Positions 17,360-26,301 of a stretch of 64,000 bases of DNA are shown piece by piece. Origin of the DNA: Gammaproteobacteria bacterium (GTDB lineage: Bacteria > Pseudomonadota > Gammaproteobacteria > Pseudomonadales > Azotimanducaceae); NCBI GenBank assembly GCA_009846005.1, contig VXYL01000073.1:23353-87352 (forward strand), read 5' to 3'. Made by a program: the position numbers and the translations under genes. The first letter of the stretch is position 1; every line of letters starts with the position of its first letter. Under the pieces are notes generated by a model. That model saw only the letters and a list, made by a program, of their open reading frames with translations, was not told the origin of the DNA and did no database searches.

Positions 17360-19060
17360 ATGACGACGCCACGATCGCCTACTAGAACGTTATTGTGCTT
17401 GGGAGTGTTGGGATCAATGCTCGCTGTGTCGTCCCATTCCGAACACCGCAAGGTCGACCTGACGCCCGGGGCCCTCGGCTACACCGTTCCTCTCTACTAC
17501 GCCAAGGAAACGCTATCCACGGAAGGTTGCATTCGCGCCCACGGGGCAACGACGTGCGCGGGCGGCTACTACACCGTGAACGCGACGGGCAGCATGCTCG
17601 TCCTCACAGCGACGACCGATATTCGCCTCCCTGCGCAGGAGGAGGTGCTCTATGTGCGGTGGGACTTTCGGGACGCGGTACTGACGAGGGGTTTGTCCGG
17701 TCTCGACCAGATGTTCACGCTGGCGGGAGGCGACAGCCTCGATGCCGACCGCCGTCCCGTCTATGGAGGCAGTCGGTTGGACAACTCGGTCATTTTCCGT
17801 GTTGCGAGCCCCGACGACATTGCGGCGGGTGCGGTACTGGAGTTGAGTTTGAACGAAGGCGCCGGTGATCCGCACACGCCGGATGATGAGTCGATCGTCG
17901 CGGGGTTGGCTGTCAAGGCAACCGATGCGACAGCGCGGCTAAGAATCTTCGACTCGCTGGCGGCCGCAACGAGGGGCAACAACGCCATTGTCGATTCGCG
18001 CGAGCGGACCGTTATTTCCATAAGAAACGCGGTGAGTGTGAAGATCGCTTCCGACTATGCGGTAGCCGATGTCGAGACAACGGTGGCGGAAGGCGGGCCG
18101 TTCCGGTTGTTCAGGCACTTGAACGAAAAGGGTGGAAAACAATCCGGCGTTCTCGCCAAGGTCGAAACCGAACTTCATGACGAGGTGGTCGTTCCGGGAT
18201 TCTCGTTTCCGGTCAGACACGCTGTCAGCGGTTTGCCAATCGGACCCTCGACCGTATCCGGCTTGGATGTCGCTGCGGTTTCCGAGCCCGGCAACTTCGC
18301 CGTAGTCAGTCAGGGCGGCAATCTGATCGACTCCAACAAGCAACCTTGGAAGCTATCGTCGGACATGGGCTGCACGAGCGGGCCGCTGGCGTTCAGCAGA
18401 ACGGATGGCGACGTCATCGAGGTCTACGCAGAAGACCCGGACGGTGCCGGATACCTATCGAAGGGCGACCCGACTCCCGTTGGTCTGGCGAGCGTGGACC
18501 GCGTTTCGGGAACGGTTTCACCCGCCATCGGAACCCGGTACTTCTGCGTGTCGGCGACGGGCAACACCGAGCCGATCCCGTTAGTGGGCAACCCCGAAAC
18601 AAAAAACGAGTACGAACTGCGAATCGATCTGGACTTGGGGGTGGCTGACGCGGCCTTTCCACATGCCGCGACGGTGAAGCGCGTCGGTGCAATCGCCCGC
18701 AACGGCAGCAGGGTCCACATCCCCTACTTGAGCACTCATGAAGCCTATAATCAGCGGTTGGTGATCGTGAACCACAGGTCCCAATCCGTTCGTTTCTGGG
18801 TCTTGGACGACGACTTCAGGTTCGAGGGCGACACCACGCTCAGGAGAAACGATCTGGGGTGGGACAGCGGGCGCACGATCCCGGGCTATTCGCGTGAGGT
18901 GATCCGGGTGCAGGACGAGATTGAGCTCGATGGGCACACTCGCATGTCGGCTATCTTGACCGTGGCCGCGCCGGGCCGTGACATCGACGTGATGACGGTA
19001 GACGTTCATCCGGGAACGGGACAGTCCAACACAACCGTTTACCACACGGGAGCGCCCTAG
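17360..19060 (+). CDS. Secreted protein of unknown function
   Basis: 566 residues with an N-terminal export signal (LLCLGVLGSMLAVSSHS). No enzyme motif is recognised. The protein reads as beta-rich; four Cys (CIRAHGATTC near the start, two more in the middle) could form disulfides after export. Near the C-terminus, QRLVIVNHRSQSVRFWVLDD followed by an AILTVAAPGRDIDVMTVDV segment resembles the repeat module of the 1489-residue protein at 41468 (RQGFVRIINHADRAGEVRLH, and SDLDIEVLAYIR). A shared surface or adhesion role is inference. A good ribosome site, GGAGGAAGG, lies about 10 bp before the ATG. The 146 bp upstream shows no other feature. Confidence 0.7.
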   Translation: MTTPRSPTRTLLCLGVLGSMLAVSSHSEHRKVDLTPGALGYTVPLYYAKETLSTEGCIRAHGATTCAGGYYTVNATGSMLVLTATTDIRLPAQEEVLYVRWDFRDAVLTRGLSGLDQMFTLAGGDSLDADRRPVYGGSRLDNSVIFRVASPDDIAAGAVLELSLNEGAGDPHTPDDESIVAGLAVKATDATARLRIFDSLAAATRGNNAIVDSRERTVISIRNAVSVKIASDYAVADVETTVAEGGPFRLFRHLNEKGGKQSGVLAKVETELHDEVVVPGFSFPVRHAVSGLPIGPSTVSGLDVAAVSEPGNFAVVSQGGNLIDSNKQPWKLSSDMGCTSGPLAFSRTDGDVIEVYAEDPDGAGYLSKGDPTPVGLASVDRVSGTVSPAIGTRYFCVSATGNTEPIPLVGNPETKNEYELRIDLDLGVADAAFPHAATVKRVGAIARNGSRVHIPYLSTHEAYNQRLVIVNHRSQSVRFWVLDDDFRFEGDTTLRRNDLGWDSGRTIPGYSREVIRVQDEIELDGHTRMSAILTVAAPGRDIDVMTVDVHPGTGQSNTTVYHTGAP

Positions 19061-19173
19061 TCCCCAGCGTCATGGCAGGCCCCGGTTCCGGGGCATCGTC
19101 CGCTCTGGACTCAACCGCGACACTGGGCGGATCGGAACGCCGTCGGCGAATGGGGGCAAGCGTTGAACCAGGG

Positions 19174-19650
19174 TCAAGCGAGGGAGAACTTGGTTGCGTG
19201 TTCGAACACCCCGCTCCAGGTCATGGCCTGGATAGGTCGAAGTACGCAGGTTTCCTGTTGGAACCACTCGACGGATCCCCAGCCGTACTTGGCTTGGGCA
19301 CTCTCGGCGAGCAAGCCGGCCAATTCCTCGTCGGGCGTGGTGGTCTCGACGATGCCTTCCAGGATGATCGGGCTCTCGGCGTTCTCCAACGTGACGGTGG
19401 CCTTGGGGTTGACGGCGAGGTTGCGACGCCACCGGGACTTCGGATCCCCGCCGAAGTAGAGCGCATCTTGGATCCAGTTGCCGTCCACCGGGCGCGAGAT
19501 GGGTGCCCCGGTCGGATCAGCCGTCGAAATCCAGTAGTGCAGCGCTTCGGTCAGACGTTTCACCACGCTGGACCACTCGAGCAAGGGCGAATCCTGCGGG
19601 GCACCGTAGATCGCTGGCAGGTAGACACGGCTAACGGCCGGTTCGTCCAT
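19174..19650 (-). CDS. Pyridoxamine 5'-phosphate oxidase-fold flavoprotein
   Basis: 158 residues. LHYWISTADPTGAPISRPVD followed by GNWIQDALYFGGDPKSRWRR is the split-barrel FMN-binding pattern of the PNPOx-like superfamily, and NPKATVTLENAESPIILEGI continues the barrel. Such proteins bind FMN or F420 and reduce or oxidise small molecules; the substrate is unknown and true PdxH activity is unlikely because the C-terminal substrate motif is missing. It is divergent from acoA with a 122-bp gap. Confidence 0.85.
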   Translation of the reverse strand: MDEPAVSRVYLPAIYGAPQDSPLLEWSSVVKRLTEALHYWISTADPTGAPISRPVDGNWIQDALYFGGDPKSRWRRNLAVNPKATVTLENAESPIILEGIVETTTPDEELAGLLAESAQAKYGWGSVEWFQQETCVLRPIQAMTWSGVFEHATKFSLA

Positions 19651-19772
19651 AACCCATTCCCTGTATCACCTAGTGCATCGCAAAGTGGCACAGTGGAAAG
19701 GCACCGTGCAACAGCCAGCGCGTTCATGCCGTACACTTAAAGGAAACGACAAGCGGCGGAGGGGAATCGCGA

Positions 19773-20741
19773 GTGAGCACACCTAGCGACGATGTCCTAC
19801 TGGACATCCACCGACGGATGGTGCGCATCCGGACATTCGAGACCGAGGCGGGCCGGATGGCCGAGGCGGGCAAGATTCCCGGCGCCCTGCACCTCTACGT
19901 CGGCGAGGAAGCCGTGGCGGCCGGGGTGATGGTGCACCTGTCCAACGAGGACTGGATCACCAGCACCCACCGCGGCCATGGCCATCTGATCGCCAAGGGC
20001 GGCGAGTTCGACCGCATGTTCGCGGAGTTGTTCGGGCGCGCTACGGGCTACTGCCGGGGCAAGGGCGGCAGCATGCACATCTCCAACATGGACCTCGGCA
20101 TGCTCGGCGCCAACGGCATCGTCGGTGCCGGGCCGCCGATCGCCGTCGGGGCGGCGTTCTCCACCAAGTACCGCAACACCGACCGGGTGGCGGTGACGTT
20201 CTTCGGCGACGGCGCCAGCAACGAGGGCTCGTTCCACGAGGCCGCGAACATGGCGGCGCTCTACAAGCTGCCGGTGGTATTCGTGTGCGAAAACAACGGC
20301 TACGGCGAATACACGCCCCAGGCCAAGCACCAGGCCATCGTGGACGTTGCCGACCGCGCCAGCGGCTACGGCATGCCCGGCGTCGTCGTGGACGGCATGG
20401 ATGCCATGGCCGTCTACGAGGCTGCGGACGCCGCCATCGAACGCGCCAGGGCCGGCGACGGACCGACGCTGCTGGAGTGCAAGACCTATCGCTTCTTCGA
20501 CCATGTCGGCGTGCGCGGCATGGGACTCACCTACCGGACCGACGAGGAACTCGCCGAGTGGCAGAAGCGCGACCCCATCCACATGTTCGAGGCACGGCTG
20601 GCCGAACTCGACGTGCTGTCGAAGGACTCCGCGCAAGCCATCCACGAGGAAGTGCTGGCCGAGGTGCGGGCGGGCATCGAGTTCGCGGAGGCGAGCCCAA
20701 CCCCCGATCCCGACACGCTGCTCGACGACGTGTACGCCTGA
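19773..20741 (+). CDS. acoA: Thiamine-diphosphate dehydrogenase E1 alpha (acetoin/pyruvate type)
   Basis: 322 residues from GTG 19773, with a GGAGGGG site at 19758-19764. The ThDP motif runs from GDGASNEGSFHEAANMAALY to FVCENNGYGEYTP (about residues 144-175), and RGKGGSMHI is the conserved loop region of E1 alpha subunits. It decarboxylates a 2-oxo acid or cleaves acetoin and passes the two-carbon unit to E2. The following acoB, acoX and acoC genes point to the acetoin dehydrogenase type. No dihydrolipoamide dehydrogenase lies in the cluster, so E3 must come from elsewhere. Confidence 0.92.
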   Translation: MSTPSDDVLLDIHRRMVRIRTFETEAGRMAEAGKIPGALHLYVGEEAVAAGVMVHLSNEDWITSTHRGHGHLIAKGGEFDRMFAELFGRATGYCRGKGGSMHISNMDLGMLGANGIVGAGPPIAVGAAFSTKYRNTDRVAVTFFGDGASNEGSFHEAANMAALYKLPVVFVCENNGYGEYTPQAKHQAIVDVADRASGYGMPGVVVDGMDAMAVYEAADAAIERARAGDGPTLLECKTYRFFDHVGVRGMGLTYRTDEELAEWQKRDPIHMFEARLAELDVLSKDSAQAIHEEVLAEVRAGIEFAEASPTPDPDTLLDDVYA

Positions 20742-20757
20742 TCCCTAGGAGATAGAC

Positions 20758-21750
20758 ATGGCCGAGGCCGAACAACGAGAACTGACCTACGTCGACGCCA
20801 TCATCGAGGGCGCACGCACGATACTGATCGAACAGGACAATGCCTTCATCGCCGGCGAGGACGTCGGCGGCGCCGGCGGCGTGTTCGGCTCCTACCGGGG
20901 GCTCCTCGAGGAGTTCGGGCCGGAACGCGTGGTGGACACCCCGATCTCGGAAGAGGGCATCGTCGGGTTGGGCGTCGGTGCCGCCGCGACCGGTCTGAGG
21001 CCCATCATCGACATCATGTTCATGGACTTCATGGGCGAGTGCATGGACGAGATCGCCAACCAGATGGCCAAGATGCGCTACATGTTCGGCGGTTCCGCCA
21101 AGCTGCCGGTCACCGTCGTGACCATGTCCGGGGGCGGCCGGAACCTGGCGGCGCAGCACTCCCAGAGCCTCGAAGCGTGGCTCTGCCACCTGCCGGGACT
21201 CAAGGTGGTCGCCCCGTCCACGCCCTACGACGCCAAGGGTCTTCTGATCGCGGCGTCGCGGGACGACAATCCGGTGTTCACGGTGATGAACAAGATGTCG
21301 CTGGCGAACCGGGGCGTCGTACCGGAGGCGTCCTACGAAGTCCCGATCGGCAAGGCCAACGTGGTCCGCGAGGGCGACGACCTCACGATCATCACCTACA
21401 GCCGGATGGTGAGCGAGTCTCTCTCCGCCGCCGATGCCTTGGCGCAGGACGGTGTCGAGGCCGAGGTCATCGACTTGCGATCCCTGCAACCCATGGATAC
21501 GGACACGATAATCGAGTCGGTGGCGAAGACCCATCGTGCGGTCGTCGTCCACGAAGCCGTCCGTTTCGGCGGACTCGGTGGGGAAATCGCGTCGCAGATC
21601 CAGGAACTGGCTTTCGACGAACTCGACGCCCCCGTCTCGCGGGTCGGGGCGCCTTTCTCGCCGGTACCGTTCAGCGCCGTCCTCGAGCAAACCTACCTGC
21701 CGAACGCGGACAAGATCGTTGCCGAGTCGCGCTCGCTGATCGGCGCCTAA
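20758..21750 (+). CDS. acoB: Thiamine-diphosphate dehydrogenase E1 beta
   Basis: 330 residues, starting 16 bp after acoA with an AGGAGATAG site. EDVGGAGGVFGSYRGLLEEF followed by GPERVVDTPISEEGIVGLGV is the conserved N-terminal half of E1 beta (transketolase-like pyrimidine domain), and the C-terminal domain holds VEAEVIDLRSLQPMDTDTI and VVVHEAVRFGGLGGEIA. It forms an alpha2beta2 heterotetramer with the acoA product. The context of acoX and acoC decides for the acetoin type, though pyruvate or branched-chain 2-oxo acids remain possible. Confidence 0.92.
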   Translation: MAEAEQRELTYVDAIIEGARTILIEQDNAFIAGEDVGGAGGVFGSYRGLLEEFGPERVVDTPISEEGIVGLGVGAAATGLRPIIDIMFMDFMGECMDEIANQMAKMRYMFGGSAKLPVTVVTMSGGGRNLAAQHSQSLEAWLCHLPGLKVVAPSTPYDAKGLLIAASRDDNPVFTVMNKMSLANRGVVPEASYEVPIGKANVVREGDDLTIITYSRMVSESLSAADALAQDGVEAEVIDLRSLQPMDTDTIIESVAKTHRAVVVHEAVRFGGLGGEIASQIQELAFDELDAPVSRVGAPFSPVPFSAVLEQTYLPNADKIVAESRSLIGA

Positions 21751-21756
21751 AACCGC

Positions 21757-22725
21757 ATGCCAAGTCGAGGCGCAGTCGGCTTCGTCGCGAATCCCGCCTC
21801 CGGCAAGGACATCCGGCGCGTCACCGCGCGCGCTTCGGTGTTCGACAACCAGGAAAAATCCGCCATGGTGCGGCGCTGCCTGATCGGACTGCGGGCAATG
21901 AGCGATGCGCCGATTCGATACCTCGCCGATGCCAACCGCCTCGTCGAATCCGCGCTAGAGGAACTCGGCTTCGATGCCGACGCCGTGGACGTGGAGACGA
22001 ACGGAAGCGCGGCCGACACCACCCAGGCGGCCGCGGCCTTGCGTGGCGCCGGCGCGGTCGTGACGCTCGGCGGCGACGGCACCAACCGGGCGTTCGCAAA
22101 GGGCTGGCTCGATGCGCCCCTGATTCCGTTGTCCACGGGCACCAACAACGCCTTCCCCGTTATGCGCGAGGCCACCACCGCGGGTGCCGCCGCGGGCCTT
22201 CTGGTCAGTCGTGGGATTCCACTCGAGGCCGTGGCAGAGCGCGCCAAGGTCATCCACGTTGATATCGATAGGGAAGCGGCGGACATCGCACTCATCGACG
22301 CGGTGCTGACCGCCGACCGGTTCATCGGTGCCCGGGCACTCGACGATCCCGGCAAGCTCATCGCCGCGATGTTGACCCGCGCCGACCCCGCAGGCGTTGG
22401 CATGACCTCGATAGGCGGATTCACCCGCCCCCTTGCCGCACGTGCGGACGCCGCGCTCATCATCGACTTCGACGCGTCTTCGCCCCATCGCGTCGTGGCA
22501 GCGCTGGCACCCGGTCGATTCGAGTCGATCGGCCTTGCGCGCACCCGGACGGCGGAATTGGGGGAACCGTTGCATTTGACGGGTCCCGGGGTCCTCGCGC
22601 TCGACGGTGAACGGGAACGCGTGCTCGGACCCGGACAGGCGGCGACGCTCCGTACCCTGCGCGACGGACCGTGGGTCGTCGACGTCAGGAGCGTGCTGAC
22701 CCGCGTCGGTTGCGGTGGTCGGTAG
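21757..22725 (+). CDS. acoX: AcoX-like NAD kinase-fold protein
   Basis: 322 residues from ATG 21757, six bases after the acoB stop. GFVANPASGKDIRR at the start and VVTLGGDGTNRAFAKGW with the GGDGT motif identify the ATP-NAD kinase/diacylglycerol kinase fold; PLSTGTNNAFP follows as expected. AcoX proteins of this fold lie between acoB and acoC in acetoin-catabolism clusters, and their biochemical role is not established. Its presence is the best evidence that this is an acetoin-type dehydrogenase operon rather than a plain pyruvate dehydrogenase. Confidence 0.88.
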   Translation: MPSRGAVGFVANPASGKDIRRVTARASVFDNQEKSAMVRRCLIGLRAMSDAPIRYLADANRLVESALEELGFDADAVDVETNGSAADTTQAAAALRGAGAVVTLGGDGTNRAFAKGWLDAPLIPLSTGTNNAFPVMREATTAGAAAGLLVSRGIPLEAVAERAKVIHVDIDREAADIALIDAVLTADRFIGARALDDPGKLIAAMLTRADPAGVGMTSIGGFTRPLAARADAALIIDFDASSPHRVVAALAPGRFESIGLARTRTAELGEPLHLTGPGVLALDGERERVLGPGQAATLRTLRDGPWVVDVRSVLTRVGCGGR

Positions 22726-22760
22726 CATCCAAGCGAACTCGAGGAAAGGAGGATAAGCCA

Positions 22761-23960
22761 ATGCCATCGGAGATTTACCTCGTCAAGGTCGGCATGACCA
22801 TGGAGGAGGGCACGGTGGAGGAGTGGTACATCGCCGACGGCGCCCGCGTCGAACCGGGGGAAATGCTGTATCGGCTGGAGACGGAAAAGGTCAACCTCGA
22901 TGTCGATGCCGAAACGTCCGGGACCGTGAGGCATCTGGCGGACGCCGGAACGACGTGCAAACCCGGCGACGTCGTCGGCTTCATCTACGCCGACGACGAG
23001 GTGATTCCCGACGTGCTCCCGACGCCCAAGCCGAAACCCGACATCGCGGTGGCGAGCGACACGGTAGGGGACGACAAATCCGCAAAACCTGTGGTGGCAA
23101 AACCCAAGCGGGCCGGGGGGCGCATCGCCGCGTCGCCGGTTGCCCGCAAACTCGCCGGCGAACTCGGCATCGACCTCGCCAACCTCACCGGCACGGGCCC
23201 GAGGGGGCGCATCACGAAGGAGGATGTCCAGGCGGCGGCAGACGCGGCGGCGACAGCGCCAGCCGGTCCCCAATCCGGATCTTCGACGCCGCTCACCGGC
23301 ATGCGCCGAACCATCGCCGAACGCATGCACGGCAGCTTGCGGGACACCGCCCAACTCACCATGGACATGGAAGTGGCCATGGACGATGCCGTCAAGCTAC
23401 GTCGCGACCTTCTCGCCGAGTGGGAAGGCGACGGCATCCGCGTGACCTACACCGATCTCGTGCTCGCCGCGGCAACCAAGGCGCTTGGCAGATATCCCGC
23501 CATGAACTCCGCCCTCCAGGCCAATGCACTGGTGCGATTCGAAGCGGTCCACATCGGCCTCGCCGTCGCCCTTGAGGAGGGGCTTATCGTGCCGGTCATC
23601 AAGGATGCGAACTCGAAAACGCTTAGGGAATTGGCGAGTGTCTCCGCCGACCTCGCGAAGCGTGCCCGCGACGGCAAGCTGACACTCGCCGACGTCGAAG
23701 GCGGCACTTTCACGGTCACGTCGCTCGGCATGTACGGCGTCGACACCTTCACGCCGATCCTGAATCCGCCCCAAGCCGGCATCCTCGGCGTCGGACGCAT
23801 CTACGACGGCGTTCGATGGGCGGGCGATACGGCCGTCAAAGCCGCCATGATGCGGCTGTCCCTGACATGGGACCACCGCGTCCTCGACGGCGCCCCGGCC
23901 GCGGAGTTCCTAGCGGCGGTGCGGGACTTTCTCGAGTCACCCTACCGGCTGCTGGTCTAG
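22761..23960 (+). CDS. acoC: Dihydrolipoamide acyltransferase E2
   Basis: 399 residues from ATG 22761, with AAAGGAGG at 22745-22752. Domains in order: a lipoyl domain with the modified Lys in LETEKVNLDVDAE (K43), a linker, a peripheral-subunit-binding domain (RIAASPVARKLAGELGIDLA to RGRITKEDV, about 118-156), and the acyltransferase core ending with DHRVLDGAPAAEFL (catalytic His near residue 373). It transfers the acetyl group from E1-generated lipoamide to CoA. Unlike many acetoin E2 proteins annotated as AcoC, there is no extra alpha/beta hydrolase domain. The stop abuts the ATG of the ABC exporter. Confidence 0.92.
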   Translation: MPSEIYLVKVGMTMEEGTVEEWYIADGARVEPGEMLYRLETEKVNLDVDAETSGTVRHLADAGTTCKPGDVVGFIYADDEVIPDVLPTPKPKPDIAVASDTVGDDKSAKPVVAKPKRAGGRIAASPVARKLAGELGIDLANLTGTGPRGRITKEDVQAAADAAATAPAGPQSGSSTPLTGMRRTIAERMHGSLRDTAQLTMDMEVAMDDAVKLRRDLLAEWEGDGIRVTYTDLVLAAATKALGRYPAMNSALQANALVRFEAVHIGLAVALEEGLIVPVIKDANSKTLRELASVSADLAKRARDGKLTLADVEGGTFTVTSLGMYGVDTFTPILNPPQAGILGVGRIYDGVRWAGDTAVKAAMMRLSLTWDHRVLDGAPAAEFLAAVRDFLESPYRLLV

Positions 23961-25862
23961 ATGCCGGGAAGAAGGGGATATCGCGACGCGGGTCGCCGAG
24001 TTTCGCCGAACCGGGTGATCGAACGCCGCCCCCCGGGGCTCGCGCGCTTGCTGCTCGGCGAGGAGAAGTTCCTCACCGAGCGCGATTGGACGGCCATCAA
24101 GATGATGGCGCCGTTCTTCCTCGAGTTCAGGGGCCGGCTCGCCCTCGCCTTCGGCTGCCTCGCGGCGATCCAGGCGACCCAGTTCACCGTGCCGTGGCTT
24201 CTAAAGCTCATCGTCGACAGCCTGGACTCCACACAGGCGCAGATCGTGGCGTTGCCGGTGGGCTTGCTGATTGTGTACGTGCTCGTGCGTTTCGGCTCAA
24301 CCGCGCTGCGCGAGCTTCGCGAGGCCGTGTTCGGCACGGTAACCGTCCGTGCCATGCGGCGTCTGTCGCTGACGCTGCTCGACCACCTGCTCGGCCTCGA
24401 CCTCGAATACCACGTCGCGCGCCGCACCGGTGCCGTGAGCCGGGACATGGACCGCGGCGTCATGGCCATCACCTCGCTAATGCGCATTCTCACCTTCCAA
24501 CTGCTGGCCATGTTCATCGGCGTGTTCGGCGTCGCCGGGATCATGGTGGTCTTCTTCGACTGGAGCTACGCGGCCATCATTCTCGCCGCGGCGGTGTTCT
24601 ACGCCGTCTACACGGTCAAGGTGACGGCCTGGCGCACGCCCTTCATCCGCGAATCCAACGAGGCGAACTCACGTGCCAACACCCGCGCCATCGACAGCCT
24701 GATCAACTACGAGACCGTCAAGACCTTCGGCAACGAGGGCATGGAAACCACCTTCTACGACGAGGATCTCGCGATCTGGGAGAAAGCCCGGGCCAGAAAC
24801 CGCTATTCGCTGGCGGCGCTCAACGTCGGCCAGTCGTTCATCGTTCACATCGGTCTGCTCGGCATGATGATCATCGCCGCCATGGCCGTCGTCGACGGCT
24901 CCATCAGCATCGGCAGCCTGGTCGCCATCAACGGCTATGCCGTTCAGGTCTTCGTCCCGTTGAACGCCCTCGGGTCCATCTATCGGCAGTTGAAGAACGC
25001 CTTCACCGACGTCGAGCTCATGTTCGACATCCTGGAGACATCGCCCAAGATCGTGACACCCCGGTCGCCTGCGGCAATGCCGCCCGGCGACGGTCCCATC
25101 GTGTTCCGGGACGTAGCCTTCGCCTACCAGCCCGAACGAGAGATCCTCACGGGCATCGACTTCTGCATCGAGCCGCACCAGACCCTCGCCCTAGTCGGGC
25201 CGAGTGGCAGCGGCAAGTCGACCATCGCCCGGCTGCTGTTCCGGTTCTACGACCCTAACCGGGGGGCCGTCCTCGTCAACGGCAGGGACATTCGCATGAT
25301 CGACGTCGCGAGCCTCCGAGGCGCGTTCGGCGTGGTCCCGCAGGACGTCACGCTGTTCAACGACACGCTCTACCACAACATCGCCTACGGCCGGCTGGAC
25401 GCCACCGAGGCCGATGTCCAGGAGGCAGCCATTCTCGCCCGTCTCGACGAACTCATCGACCGCCTGCCGAACGGATTCGACACCGTGGTGGGCGAGCGTG
25501 GGCTCAAGCTCTCCGGTGGCGAGAAGCAGCGCGTCGCCATCGCCCGGGCGATCCTCAAGGATCCCACGTTCCTGATCTTCGACGAGGCCACGTCGTCCCT
25601 CGACACGGTCACGGAACGCGCCATCATGCACGCCATCAACGAGGTCTCCGCCCGCCATACGACGCTCCTCATCTCGCACCGGTTGAGCACCGTGGTGGAC
25701 GCCGATCAAATCGTATTGCTCGAGGACGGCGCAGTCCTCGAGACCGGAAACCACGCCCAGTTGCTGGCCCAGCAGGGCAAGTACGCCGAGATGTGGACCG
25801 TGCAGCGCAAGGAGCGAGCGGCCACGGAGACGTTGGACAGCTTGGATACAACAATCGCGTAG
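23961..25862 (+). CDS. Atm1/HMT1-type ABC exporter, fused membrane and ATPase domains
   Basis: 633 residues starting directly after the E2 stop. The N-terminal half has six membrane segments and the family-typical DSLINYETVKTFGNEGMET loop of the Atm1/ABCB7 group. The ATPase half has Walker A GPSGSGKST (near 413), signature LSGGEKQR (near 517), Walker B FLIFDEATSSLD and the H-loop ISHRLST. Atm1-type half transporters export glutathione-linked sulfur or metal conjugates and act as homodimers. A convergent 2Fe-2S ferredoxin gene ends 10 bp away, which fits an iron-sulfur connection, but joint function is inference. Its stop TAG is part of a TAGGGGACGG motif shared with the dispersed repeats. Confidence 0.92.
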   Translation: MPGRRGYRDAGRRVSPNRVIERRPPGLARLLLGEEKFLTERDWTAIKMMAPFFLEFRGRLALAFGCLAAIQATQFTVPWLLKLIVDSLDSTQAQIVALPVGLLIVYVLVRFGSTALRELREAVFGTVTVRAMRRLSLTLLDHLLGLDLEYHVARRTGAVSRDMDRGVMAITSLMRILTFQLLAMFIGVFGVAGIMVVFFDWSYAAIILAAAVFYAVYTVKVTAWRTPFIRESNEANSRANTRAIDSLINYETVKTFGNEGMETTFYDEDLAIWEKARARNRYSLAALNVGQSFIVHIGLLGMMIIAAMAVVDGSISIGSLVAINGYAVQVFVPLNALGSIYRQLKNAFTDVELMFDILETSPKIVTPRSPAAMPPGDGPIVFRDVAFAYQPEREILTGIDFCIEPHQTLALVGPSGSGKSTIARLLFRFYDPNRGAVLVNGRDIRMIDVASLRGAFGVVPQDVTLFNDTLYHNIAYGRLDATEADVQEAAILARLDELIDRLPNGFDTVVGERGLKLSGGEKQRVAIARAILKDPTFLIFDEATSSLDTVTERAIMHAINEVSARHTTLLISHRLSTVVDADQIVLLEDGAVLETGNHAQLLAQQGKYAEMWTVQRKERAATETLDSLDTTIA

Positions 25863-25872
25863 GGGACGGATC

Positions 25873-26187
25873 CTACCGACCGACGACTTTCACCCGCAGG
25901 CCGTCCAGTTCATCGGTTAGTTCGATCTGGCACGACAGTCGACTGGTCGGGGCGACTTCACCGTCGAACTCCAGCATGTCCCGTTCGATCTCGCTCGGCG
26001 GCCCGACAATCGGCATCCAGTCGGAATCGACATGCACGTGGCACGTCGCGCAGGCGCAGCCGCCGCCGCATTCGGCGTCGATGCCTTCGATGCCCTCGGC
26101 ACGGGCCAATTCCATCACGATGTCGCCGACGTCGCCCTGGACGGCCACGACGTCGTTGTCGAGTGTCTCAAAGTAGACGGTTGCCAT
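25873..26187 (-). CDS. 2Fe-2S ferredoxin (adrenodoxin-like)
   Basis: 104 residues from ATG 26187. Cys40, Cys46 and Cys49 (CGGGCACATC) with Cys86 (SRLSCQI) give the C-x5-C-x2-C...C cluster-binding pattern of the vertebrate/bacterial adrenodoxin family, with an extra Cys44. The family passes single electrons to P450s, Rieske oxygenases or iron-sulfur assembly. The partner is unknown; no P450 or reductase is nearby. The first ATG at 26214 would add nine residues; the internal ATG matches the family N-terminus. Confidence 0.92.
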   Translation of the reverse strand: MATVYFETLDNDVVAVQGDVGDIVMELARAEGIEGIDAECGGGCACATCHVHVDSDWMPIVGPPSEIERDMLEFDGEVAPTSRLSCQIELTDELDGLRVKVVGR

Positions 26188-26301
26188 CGCGTCTATCGTA
26201 GACTCGCAGGGCAAGAACAGAAAGCATGGCAGGCGTCGCCCCTTGATTAGGGACGCCGACCGCGCTCGTTGTCATACTTCCAAGACGGGAAAGCGCTCGC
26301 A

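Noticed and set aside
21747..23354. 535-codon minus-strand ORF over acoX and acoC
   Set aside because: Shadow of two well-supported genes with clear motifs; the product is Ser/Ala/Arg-rich with no family features.
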